From a bacterium (lineage in GTDB: Bacteria > SZUA-182): 8,363 nucleotides of DNA. Positions 1 to 7,000 of the stretch are shown here, one piece after another. The notes beneath the pieces are model-generated. The model saw nothing but the letters and a program-made list of their open reading frames with translations. It did not search any database and was not told the origin of the DNA. The position numbers and the translations under genes were made by a program. Position 1 is the stretch's first letter. Each line of letters starts with the position of its first letter. The stretch lies in contig QIFF01000007.1 of NCBI GenBank assembly GCA_003230635.1, forward strand, positions 1-8,363, read 5' to 3'.

Positions 1-1
1 C

Positions 2-91
2 ACCAGCCGGCGGGATTTTATGGCCCGGGTGCGGGCGGCGGCGGACCCGCATTATTTCAAGCTGGGCTTTGATTATTTGAGGGAGAAATAA
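2..91 (+). CDS. C-terminal end of an unidentified upstream protein (partial)
   Basis: An open frame enters from the left edge and ends at TAA 89-91, giving 29 residues that finish in DPHYFKLGFDYLREK. I do not recognise the family. The frame is G+C-rich like the carbamoyltransferase behind it. Its stop codon touches the next start codon (TAA then ATG at 92) and the next gene's ribosome binding site lies inside it, so the two genes are probably co-transcribed and translationally coupled. Too little of the protein is present to infer a function. Confidence 0.55.
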   Translation, partial: TSRRDFMARVRAAADPHYFKLGFDYLREK

Positions 92-1768
92 ATGTATATT
101 CTGGGCGTCAATGCTACCATGAACGACTCCTCGGCCTGCCTGATCAAGGACGGCAAGGTGGTGGCCGCCATTGAGGAGGAGCGCCTGACCCGCAACAAGT
201 TTGAGAAGCAGCGCCCCAGGCGCGCCATAAACCATTGTCTGAAAACGGCGGGGATTTCTTTGGAGGAAGTGGATTATATCGGCTACACCTGGCAGCCCTG
301 GCTTTATCTGCGGGCCGAGCTTGCAATGCGTTTGAGGCGTTTGCCGCGCAGGCCCCTGGAGAGCATCTATGCCCTGGTGCAGATGGACTATATTGCTGCC
401 TCCCACCTGAATGATATTCGTTACTTTAAGCAGGTCAACGGCAAAAAGCCCCGGGTTCTGAACCATCACCTCTGCCACCTGGCCAGTTCCTTTTTGCTTT
501 CTCCCTTTGAGCGGGCAGCGATTTTAAGCGTTGACAACCGGGGGGAGAAGGCCACCACCGTAATGGCGCTGGGGGAGGGGAGCAATATCAAGGTGTTAAA
601 GCAGATTAACATCCCCCATTCCCTGGGTAAGGTCTATTCCGGAATCACCTATCACCTGGGATTCAGGCCGGACAAGGACGAATACAAGGTCATGGGATTG
701 GCCTCTTACGGCCAGCCCAGCTTCTATGATGTTTTTAAAAAGATTGTGCTTCTGGATTCAAACGGGGGCTATAAAATTGACGGCAGCTACTGTAACTATG
801 ACCTGGAAGGGCGTCCCACCCAAAAGCTGATAGACCTCATCGGCCCGCCCCGGCAGTACGCTGAGCCTGTCACCCAGCATCATATGGATATTGCCGCCAG
901 TCTGCAGCAGGTGCATGAGGAGGCCATTCTGCACCTGGTTTCCCAGCTTTACAAGTTGACCGGGGAGGAGAATTTATGCTTGGCGGGTGGCGTCTGCTAC
1001 AACAGCGTGGCTAATGGCCGGATCGAGAGCGAGTCAAGTTTCAAAAATTTTTATACTCCACCCTACGTGGGTGACAGCGGGACAGCCCTTGGCGCTGCTT
1101 TCTATGTCTATAACAACATCCTGGGTAAAAAGCGGGTGGAAGTTGTGGATCGGGCTTCCTTCGGCCCCTCCTATACGGACGAGGAAATCCAGGGCTTTTT
1201 GGAGACCTGCAAGGTAAGGTATAGAAAAGAAACCAACATTGCCCAGGCCGCCGCCAAGCTGCTTGCCGAGGGCAATATCCTGGGCTGGTTCCAGGGCGGC
1301 ATGGAGTTCGGCCCCCGCGCCCTGGGCTGCCGCAGCATCCTGGCCGATCCCCGGCGGGCGGAAATGAAGGATTTGGTGAACAAATACGTCAAGCGGCGCG
1401 AGGAATTCCGCCCCTTTGCCCCCTCTGTCCTGGAAGAGGATATGGGCGACTACTTTAACGCCAGAGTTCCTTCACCATTTATGACCTCGGTCTGCCTGGT
1501 ACATCAGGATAAACGGGACAAAATCCCGGCGGTAACCCATTTTGACGGCAGCGCCCGCATTCAGACGGTAAATCGCCAGACCAACCCCATATACTGGAAT
1601 CTAATCAATGAATTCAAGAAAATCAGCGGCGTGCCCGTGGTCTTGAATACCTCCTTCAACGTGCGTGACGAACCAATCGTCTGCTCCCCCCTGGATGCCC
1701 TGGGCTGTTTCTTCTCCAGCGGCATGGACTATCTGGCCATCGGCGGCTTTATTGTGAGTAAGAAGTAG
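92..1768 (+). CDS. NodU/CmcH/TobZ-family O-carbamoyltransferase
   Basis: This 558-residue cytosolic enzyme has normal length for the family. Such enzymes make carbamoyl-adenylate from carbamoyl phosphate and ATP, then transfer the carbamoyl group to a hydroxyl of an antibiotic, Nod factor or glycan; the acceptor here is unknown. The N-terminal Kae1/ASKHA-like domain (about 1-340) shows the metal motif HHLCH (H125, H129), D148 in SVDNRGE, KVMGLASYG (199-207), LAGGVCYNSVANGR (297-310) and GDSGTALGAA (327-336). The C-terminal domain (about 360-558) shows GWFQGGMEFGPRALG (398-412), FRPFAPSVLEE (439-449) and LNTSFNV (518-524). The N-terminal motif usually written HDxS reads N11-D-S-S, so the histidine is replaced by asparagine. 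The start is supported by AGGGAG at 80-85, six bases before ATG 92. It abuts an upstream gene, probably in one operon. Family assignment is very secure. Confidence 0.95.
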   Translation: MYILGVNATMNDSSACLIKDGKVVAAIEEERLTRNKFEKQRPRRAINHCLKTAGISLEEVDYIGYTWQPWLYLRAELAMRLRRLPRRPLESIYALVQMDYIAASHLNDIRYFKQVNGKKPRVLNHHLCHLASSFLLSPFERAAILSVDNRGEKATTVMALGEGSNIKVLKQINIPHSLGKVYSGITYHLGFRPDKDEYKVMGLASYGQPSFYDVFKKIVLLDSNGGYKIDGSYCNYDLEGRPTQKLIDLIGPPRQYAEPVTQHHMDIAASLQQVHEEAILHLVSQLYKLTGEENLCLAGGVCYNSVANGRIESESSFKNFYTPPYVGDSGTALGAAFYVYNNILGKKRVEVVDRASFGPSYTDEEIQGFLETCKVRYRKETNIAQAAAKLLAEGNILGWFQGGMEFGPRALGCRSILADPRRAEMKDLVNKYVKRREEFRPFAPSVLEEDMGDYFNARVPSPFMTSVCLVHQDKRDKIPAVTHFDGSARIQTVNRQTNPIYWNLINEFKKISGVPVVLNTSFNVRDEPIVCSPLDALGCFFSSGMDYLAIGGFIVSKK

Positions 1769-1822
1769 CTTTTTGTTAATCATGCTAGTTTAGCCTAACC
1801 TGCCCATTTCGCCCTGGATTAT

Positions 1823-1851
1823 TTGACAATGATTATTTCCTTTGCTATTCT
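1823..1851 (+). promoter_or_regulatory. sigma70-type promoter of the toxin-antitoxin operon
   Basis: A perfect -35 box TTGACA (1823-1828) is followed after exactly 17 bases by TATTCT (1846-1851, 4 of 6 consensus). A TG dinucleotide at 1843-1844, one base before the -10, makes it an extended -10. Transcription would start near 1858. That excludes the in-frame ATG at 1842 as the antitoxin start and supports ATG 1905. Confidence 0.65.
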
Positions 1852-1880
1852 TATATCATCCAACTGATACAATTATATCA
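1851..1880 (+). promoter_or_regulatory. candidate autoregulatory operator, three half-sites
   Basis: TTATATCA occurs twice (1851-1858 and 1873-1880), 22 bases apart. The inverted core TGATA (1865-1869) lies midway, so TATCA, TGATA and TATCA are spaced by 11 bases, about one helical turn each. The array overlaps the end of the -10 box and the predicted transcription start. This is where a Phd/YefM antitoxin would be expected to bind and repress. The repeats are seen directly; antitoxin binding is inferred. Confidence 0.45.
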
Positions 1881-1904
1881 ATCATAATAGTTAGGGGTGC
1901 GAAA

Positions 1905-2192
1905 ATGCTTAAAAGGATTACTGCTCTGAAAGCTCGGCAAAACCTTGGACAACTGATGAATGAGGTGGCTATTAAGGAAGATGACTATATTATTGAGCGA
2001 GCGGGGAAGCCGCTGGTGGCAGTAATTCCCATAGAAAAATACAGGCGTTTTGAAGAAGAGAAAAAGGGCTTTTTTGAATGGGTGGACGAGGTTAGAAGGC
2101 GTACCAAGGATATAGATCCAAGAGAGATTGATGCGGCTGTTAGCGAGGCGGTGGGGGCAGTTAAAAAACCTGCCATCAAGGCCAAAGGATGA
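1905..2192 (+). CDS. Phd/YefM-family antitoxin
   Basis: A 95-residue protein of usual antitoxin length. Residues 1-50 carry the Phd/YefM DNA-binding fold, with LKARQNLGQLMNEV (8-21), IIERAGKPLVAVIP (29-42) and a following IEKYRRFEE segment. The charged C-terminal part, about 50-95, should be the flexible region that wraps and neutralises the toxin. An in-frame ATG exists at 1842, but ATG 1905 is preferred. AGGGG (1893-1897) lies seven bases upstream, the family fold begins exactly there, and the promoter's predicted start point is downstream of 1842. The stop codon overlaps the toxin start (ATGA at 2189-2192), the standard antitoxin-first coupled arrangement. It probably represses its own promoter with the toxin as co-repressor. 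Codon use is A+T-richer than in the carbamoyltransferase, which suggests separate acquisition. Confidence 0.88.
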   Translation: MLKRITALKARQNLGQLMNEVAIKEDDYIIERAGKPLVAVIPIEKYRRFEEEKKGFFEWVDEVRRRTKDIDPREIDAAVSEAVGAVKKPAIKAKG

Positions 2193-2608
2193 TTAAAGTT
2201 GTCCTTGACGCTAACCTGTTTGTTAGCGCCGTCCTAACCTCCAAAGGCAAGCCAGCCAAGATTTTTGATTTGGTAAGAGCAGGAAAAATTGAAATGATTA
2301 CCTCTTTTCCGATTTTAGAAGAAGTGAGAATGGTTTTGCTTTATCCGCGTCTTAAGAAACTGCATGGATTTAGCCAAAAAGAGGTTGAGAAAGAGCTTAA
2401 AAAGATTGCTGGATTTGCTAAGCTCACCACAGGGAAACTGAAAATTGAGGCAATTAAAAACGACCCCAGCGACGACAAATATTTAGAGTGCGCCATGGAG
2501 GGAGAGGCCGAGTTTATTGTTTCTGGTGACCATCACCTTAAAGACTTAAAGCTTTTTCAGGGAGTTAGGATAGTTTCACCAGCGGAGTTTGTCAGGATCT
2601 TTGCGTAG
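2189..2608 (+). CDS. PIN-domain ribonuclease toxin (COG1569/TIGR00305-like)
   Basis: This 139-residue PIN-domain protein is the toxin partner of the upstream antitoxin. The acidic residues expected to hold Mg2+/Mn2+ are all visible: D7 in VVLDANLFVSA, E45 in ILEEV, D96 in DPSDDKYLECA and D114 in VSGDHHL. The closing motif GVRIVSPAEFV is typical of the family. PIN toxins cleave RNA; the target here cannot be told from sequence. Start ATG 2189 overlaps the antitoxin stop, and AAAGG (2184-2188) directly abuts it, so translation probably depends on coupling to the antitoxin. With all catalytic residues intact, nothing suggests an inactive toxin. An exported protein gene follows after ten bases. 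Confidence 0.9.
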   Translation: MIKVVLDANLFVSAVLTSKGKPAKIFDLVRAGKIEMITSFPILEEVRMVLLYPRLKKLHGFSQKEVEKELKKIAGFAKLTTGKLKIEAIKNDPSDDKYLECAMEGEAEFIVSGDHHLKDLKLFQGVRIVSPAEFVRIFA

Positions 2609-2618
2609 AGAAAGAGCG

Positions 2619-3548
2619 ATGAATAAAAAAATTGGATTGTTTTGTGCTTTGCTGTTGTTGTTGCCATCAGTGGCCTGGGCTGAGGAAGCGCCCGAAGGGG
2701 TGAAGGTGGTGGCGGAGGGTTACAGCTACCTGGGGGATGATACCTCTATCAAGGAGGCGCGGGCAAAGGCCATGGCCGAGGCTGAGCGGGCGGCGCTGGA
2801 GCAGGGGGTGCCAATTTATCTGGAGTCTTATACAAAAGTCAAAAATTATCAGCTTGATACCGATGAAATCAAGTCCCGCATGAAGGGGTATATCAAGAAT
2901 AAAAAAGTGCTGGTGGACGAGTTGGACAAGGAGGAGTTGAAATACAAGATAAAAATAGAGGCGGTGGTTCTTTATAAGGAAGAGGAGCAGGGGGCTAAAG
3001 AAGAAACGGAAGAAGTAGAGAAAAAGGGGGAAGTAGAAGAAATACGTATAAGGGGGGCGGAACGCATAGACGGCCCAGAGCCGATCTGGCGTCCCTTGCC
3101 CCGCGATTTTAGGCCCACCCCCGCTGAACCCTGCCGCTTTACCCCGCAAAGGCTGGAGCGCTTGTGGGATGAGGTAGAGGAATTACGCCGGAACCGTCCG
3201 AAAAAGTTCATTCACCTGGTGGAGTTGCTTTATCCCAATATTCAACCCAAGCGGGTTGTTCCCCATCTCTCTACCATTCGCCGGCACAACCCGCGCAAGT
3301 TTAATCGGATCATGGCCTTGATTTTTCCCGAAATCGGGCGCATTCCTCATCTGGAACGCCCTGCTCTCCGGCGCAAAGTAGCTGGCCGCCTCAGGCATAT
3401 CCTGGGAAATAACCCTAATCGCTATATCAAGTTTGTACGCCTGGCTTTACCCCGCTTTACCGCTCCGGAGTTTAGATCCCGCCTGCAGCAACTCTGCAAT
3501 AAGCGTCCCCAGTTGATGGAGCGGGTTGAAGACCTGCTGCGCGGGTAG
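2619..3548 (+). CDS. exported protein with LPP20/FlgT-N-like domain and C-terminal proline-centred repeats
   Basis: A 309-residue protein of unknown function. Residues 1-21 are a clear signal peptide (MNKK, hydrophobic core, cleavage at AWA-EE); there is no lipobox, so the mature protein should be soluble outside the membrane. Residues about 28-119 pair an alanine-rich helix (ARAKAMAEAERAALEQG, 47-63) with KGYIKNKKVLVDE and a closing beta strand (KIKIEAVVLYK). This pattern recalls LPP20 lipoproteins and the FlgT N-terminal domain, by recall only. A Glu/Lys-rich linker (120-150) and a Pro-rich stretch (151-176) lead to a basic helical region with four repeats (192-309). An alternative TTG at 2589 would put ten residues before the signal peptide and overlap the toxin, so ATG 2619 is chosen. 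It starts ten bases after the toxin and is probably in its operon, although its composition is richer in G+C. Confidence 0.8.
   Translation: MNKKIGLFCALLLLLPSVAWAEEAPEGVKVVAEGYSYLGDDTSIKEARAKAMAEAERAALEQGVPIYLESYTKVKNYQLDTDEIKSRMKGYIKNKKVLVDELDKEELKYKIKIEAVVLYKEEEQGAKEETEEVEKKGEVEEIRIRGAERIDGPEPIWRPLPRDFRPTPAEPCRFTPQRLERLWDEVEELRRNRPKKFIHLVELLYPNIQPKRVVPHLSTIRRHNPRKFNRIMALIFPEIGRIPHLERPALRRKVAGRLRHILGNNPNRYIKFVRLALPRFTAPEFRSRLQQLCNKRPQLMERVEDLLRG
3192..3545 (+). repeat. four diverged protein repeats at the C-terminus of the exported protein
   Basis: Residues 192-208, 223-239, 264-280 and 295-309 share the pattern [N/K]xP-x-[K/R]-[F/Y]-xxx-[V/M]-x-L-xx-P-x-[I/F]. The first prolines (P194, P225, P266, P297) are 31, 41 and 31 residues apart. 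In the first three units a second proline (P206, P237, P278) follows exactly 12 residues later. The fourth unit ends with the protein. Each unit is probably a two-helix hairpin. Confidence 0.6.
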
Positions 3549-3590
3549 GCTTGTCCTTGCGAAGGCTATCTGGGGGAAATCCCGCTTTTT
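3541..3590 (+). terminator. likely intrinsic terminator of the TA-exported protein operon
   Basis: GCGGG (3541-3545), overlapping the stop codon, can pair with CCCGC (3581-3585), which is followed at once by five T residues (3586-3590). The enclosed sequence holds a small hairpin, CCTT (3555-3558) with AAGG (3562-3565). The branched shape is unusual and the basal stem is only five pairs. Confidence 0.4.
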
Positions 3591-3595
3591 CCAAT

Positions 3596-3659
3596 ACTAT
3601 ACAGTTTTGACCACTGCCCTTTTCAGCACATGGGCAAAAATTATCTAGGACTGTATAGT
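3596..3659. repeat. 64-bp palindromic element with perfect 10-bp inverted ends
   Basis: ACTATACAGT (3596-3605) and its exact reverse complement (3650-3659) enclose a 44-base centre. Inside, TGCCC (3615-3619) can pair with GGGCA (3632-3636). This could be a small non-autonomous mobile element, an operator pair, or a structured RNA. No obvious target-site duplication flanks it. Confidence 0.45.
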
Positions 3660-3713
3660 TTTTAGTATACACTACATTTCAACAGCCTAAAAAAACAGAA
3701 AGGCGGAAAAATC

Positions 3714-3920
3714 ATGCCAGGTACAAAGCCCAAAAAAACAAGAAGCTAGAGAGTGCAACGAACTTCTGAATATCTTGGGGATACTATTTATCCCCAGGCT
3801 TATTTTTTCAAGAGAAAAGATGCTGAGAAGTTTTTGAAAAAGAAATATCCAAAGGTTAGGGAATGTCCTTTTTATAGGAAACTTGAGATTGAGGTGTTTG
3901 TGGTTATGACCTGCCCCTGA
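3714..3920 (+). pseudogene. small reading frame interrupted by one in-frame TAG
   Basis: ATG 3714, with AAAGGCGG (3699-3706) at good spacing, opens a 69-codon frame that ends at TGA 3918-3920. Codon 12 (3747-3749) is TAG. Before it the frame reads MPGTKPKKTRS; after it the frame continues in protein-like fashion (RTSEYLGDTIYPQAYFF, then a Lys-rich helix and KLEIEVFVVMTCP). Alternating hydrophobic residues and low bias suggest it once coded. The family is not recognised. Simplest reading: a small gene killed by a nonsense mutation. Alternatives: a shorter protein from GTG 3753 (55 residues), an 11-residue leader peptide, or a recoded TAG. No frameshift is needed to join the two halves. Confidence 0.4.
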
Positions 3921-3964
3921 TTAATGTACCAGTTGTAAAGACAGTCCAGGGGAGGGAGATATAC

Positions 3965-3983
3965 TTGATATTCCGAGGATTAA
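3965..3983. repeat. left copy of a 19-bp direct repeat flanking the pyc region
   Basis: TTGATATTCCGAGGATTAA occurs here and identically at 8345-8363. An ATAT a few bases upstream is also shared, with two mismatches between it and the perfect core. On the minus strand both copies lie in an open frame read as L-I-L-G-I-S, which suggests a piece of the same coding sequence. Confidence 0.7.
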
Positions 3984-4036
3984 ATTTTGAGCATAACACA
4001 GAGATTGGGCGAAAAGGCCATTTTTCAAGGTACCCC

Positions 4037-7000
4037 TTATTTTAGCTCACTGTCTACAGGTTTAAATTTCATTACCAAATCACCTGTTTCAATCTGTGTA
4101 CCAACTCCCACATAGATTTTATCTACAATACCATCTGCATAAGCACAAACAGAGGCTTCGAGTTTCATTGCTTCGATGATGAAAAGTTTATCATCTTTTT
4201 TAACAGGGTCGCCTTCTTTTACGCATAGTTCTACCACCATTCCCGGCATGAGAGAACCAATTTGGCAAGGGTCATCCGGATCGGCCTTCGGGTTCTTTTT
4301 AACCTTTGTTGTTAAGGACTTGTCCGCCACAGTGATATTACGCGGTTCTCCATTAACTTCGTAGAATAAAGTACGAGTACCGTCCTCTCGAGGCCTAGAA
4401 ATTCCTAACAAGATAATAATGATGCTTTTACCCGGAGCAAACTCCAGAGATACTTCCTTGCCTATTTCTAACCCATACAAGAAAATTTCAGTAGGTAGAA
4501 TCCAGACATCGCTGTAGCGGCTGCGGTGTCTAGCGTAATCCACAAATACCTTAGGATAGAGTAAATATGATAAGACATCGTAATCCTTAACTTTATGCCT
4601 CAATTTCTGTTCAAGTTCTGCTTTTACTTCTTCAAAATTTGCTGACGCTAAGCTTTTACCAGGTCTGGTTGTTAGAGGTTTTTCTCCTTTTAACACTATT
4701 TGTTGAAGTTTTTTAGGGAATCCTCCATAAGGTTGTCCTAGATATCCTTTAAAAAAGCCAATAACTGAATCTGGGAAATCAATAGAAACTGTGTTTTCCA
4801 ACACTTCTTCCGGCTTAATGTTATTAGTCAGCAGATATAAGGCCATATCCCCTACCACTTTGGAAGAAGGAGTCACCTTAATCACGTCCCCAAGCAGATC
4901 ATTTACTGCTGCATACATCTTCTTCAACTCACCCCAGCGATCGGCTAAACCCATAGATTGCGCTTGCGGCCAGAGGTTACTATATTGTCCCCCAGGAATT
5001 TCATGTTCATAAACTTCAGCCGAACTGGCTAGCAATCCACTCTCAAAAGGATAATAATATTCCCTGACAACTTCCCAGTAGTCGGAGCATTTATTTAAAT
5101 TTTCCAGGGAAAGTTTAGTGTCTCTAGGGGTATTTTTGAGCGCTGCCACAATGGAGTTTAAATTAGGCGCCGCTGTTAAACCAGACATGGCACTTAAGGC
5201 ACAATCAACAATATCCACTCCCGCTTCCGTAGCCTTTAAAATTGTAGCCGCTTGAACGCCGGAACTATCGTGAGTGTGGAAATGAACAGGAAGAGAAATT
5301 TCCTCACGTAAAGCTTTTACCAGCTTTTCTGCAGCATAAGGCTTACATAATCCCGCCATATCCTTAATACACAGGATATTAGCTCCCATTTTTTCTAAGC
5401 GTTTGGCTAGACCAATATAATATTTGAGATTATATTTTTCCCGCTTATCATCTAGGATATCTCCTGTATAGCAAATAGAAACTTCCGCAAGTTTTCCGGC
5501 ATCTCTCACGGCTTCAATAGCCACAGCCATGCTTTCATCCCAGTTCAGAGAATCAAAAATTCGAAAAAGGTCTATGCCATGTTCGGCTGCCTGCTTAACA
5601 AATTCTCGAACCACATTATCCGGATAGCTGGTATAACCAACTGCGTTAGAACCTCTTAACAGCATCTGGAACAAAATATGGGGGATCTTTTCTCGCAGAT
5701 GAATAAGGCGTTCCCATGGACACTCCTTCAAAAACCGCAAGGAAACATCAAAAGTTGCCCCGCCCCACATCTCTATTGAAAAAATACCGGGATTATCATG
5801 CCCATAAGCCTCTGCCACAGCTAACATGTCATAGCTGCGCATACGGGTCGCTAACAACGACTGATGGGCATCACGAATGGTAACATCAGTAATTAATAGT
5901 TTTTCTTGTTCTCTAATCCAGCGAGAAAACGCTTCCGGCCCCAGTTCATGAAAAATTTCTCGACTACCTTTAATTGTGCGCTTTTCCTCAATTGGTTCAG
6001 GGACCTTAATTTCCCTTAAGCTTCGCTCCCTGTCAACTTTTTTAACAATTGGATTGCCGTTAATGGTGATTTCAGATATGTATTCCAGCAGATGCGAAGA
6101 TTTGTCTCTTCGTGAGCGAAAGGTAAACAGGCTAGGGTGGGTGTCAATAAAAGAAGTGGTACATTCTCCATCTAAAAAGGTTTTACTTTCTAATACATTT
6201 TCTAAAAAGGGCAGGTTTGTTTTTACTCCGCGAACCCTGAATTCTTTAATGGCACGCTGCATTTTATGTACGGCATCATTAAAATGCACACTCCAGGAAG
6301 TAACCTTAACTAATAAAGAATCATAATAAGGTGTAACCATAGCTCCGACAAAAGCCGAACCGGCATCTAACCTTACCCCAAAGCCGGCCGGAGATTGATA
6401 AAATTTTATTCTGCCATAGTCCGGAATGAAGTTATTCTCCGGGTCCTCAGTAGTTAATCTGCATTGAATAGCATAGCCTCTTATTGAAACCGCTTCTTGA
6501 GAAGGTAGATTTATTTTCTCACTACCCAAAGGATATCCGGCGGCAATCATTATTTGAGTTTTCACCAAATCTACACCGGTAATCATTTCGGTAACGGTAT
6601 GTTCCACCTGGATACGAGTGTTGACCTCTATAAAGTAAGGATTCCAGTCTTTATCAACTAAAAATTCAACCGTGCCGGCATTTTGGTAGCCTATGGATGT
6701 AACTAACGCTACCGCGTAGTTACATATTTTCTCTCTGTCCTTGGGAGTAATACGTAAGCAAGGCGCCATTTCCAACACTTTTTGATGGCGGCGCTGGATA
6801 GAACAATCTCGCTCATATAAGTGTAATACTTGCCCATAATGATCGCCAATAATTTGTACTTCAATGTGCTTGGCATTCTCAATAACTTTTTCGATAAAAA
6901 TATCACCGCAGTCAAAAGCTGCCTTTGCTTCACGTTGTGCCTGCAAATACAGTTCTTCCAATCTGTCTTGGCAACCGACAATCCGCATGCCGCGGCCACC

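Noticed and set aside
1842..1904. Earlier ATG for the antitoxin, adding 21 residues
   Set aside because: It lies upstream of the predicted transcript start, has no ribosome binding site, and the extra residues are not part of the Phd/YefM fold.
2589..2618. TTG start for the exported protein
   Set aside because: It would add ten residues including several arginines ahead of a complete signal peptide and overlap the toxin gene. ATG 2619 gives a normal signal peptide.
2667..3149. 160-codon minus-strand open frame opposite the exported-protein gene
   Set aside because: It is Phe/Leu/Tyr-rich with no domain sense, and the plus strand has a signal peptide and coherent domains. It is a shadow of that gene.
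3914..3952. CCCCTG and CAGGGG inverted pair
   Set aside because: Six-base arms 27 bases apart with no extension. It is within chance for a window of this size.
4000..4036. Possible pyc terminator (GAAAA pairing with TTTTC near 4011-4027)
   Set aside because: The stem would be almost all A-T pairs, with no T-run after it on the minus strand, so it is not convincing.
3549..4036. CRISPR array or tRNA in the intergenic gaps
   Set aside because: There are no regularly spaced repeats beyond the two-copy elements listed, and no cloverleaf-like sequence was seen in either gap.
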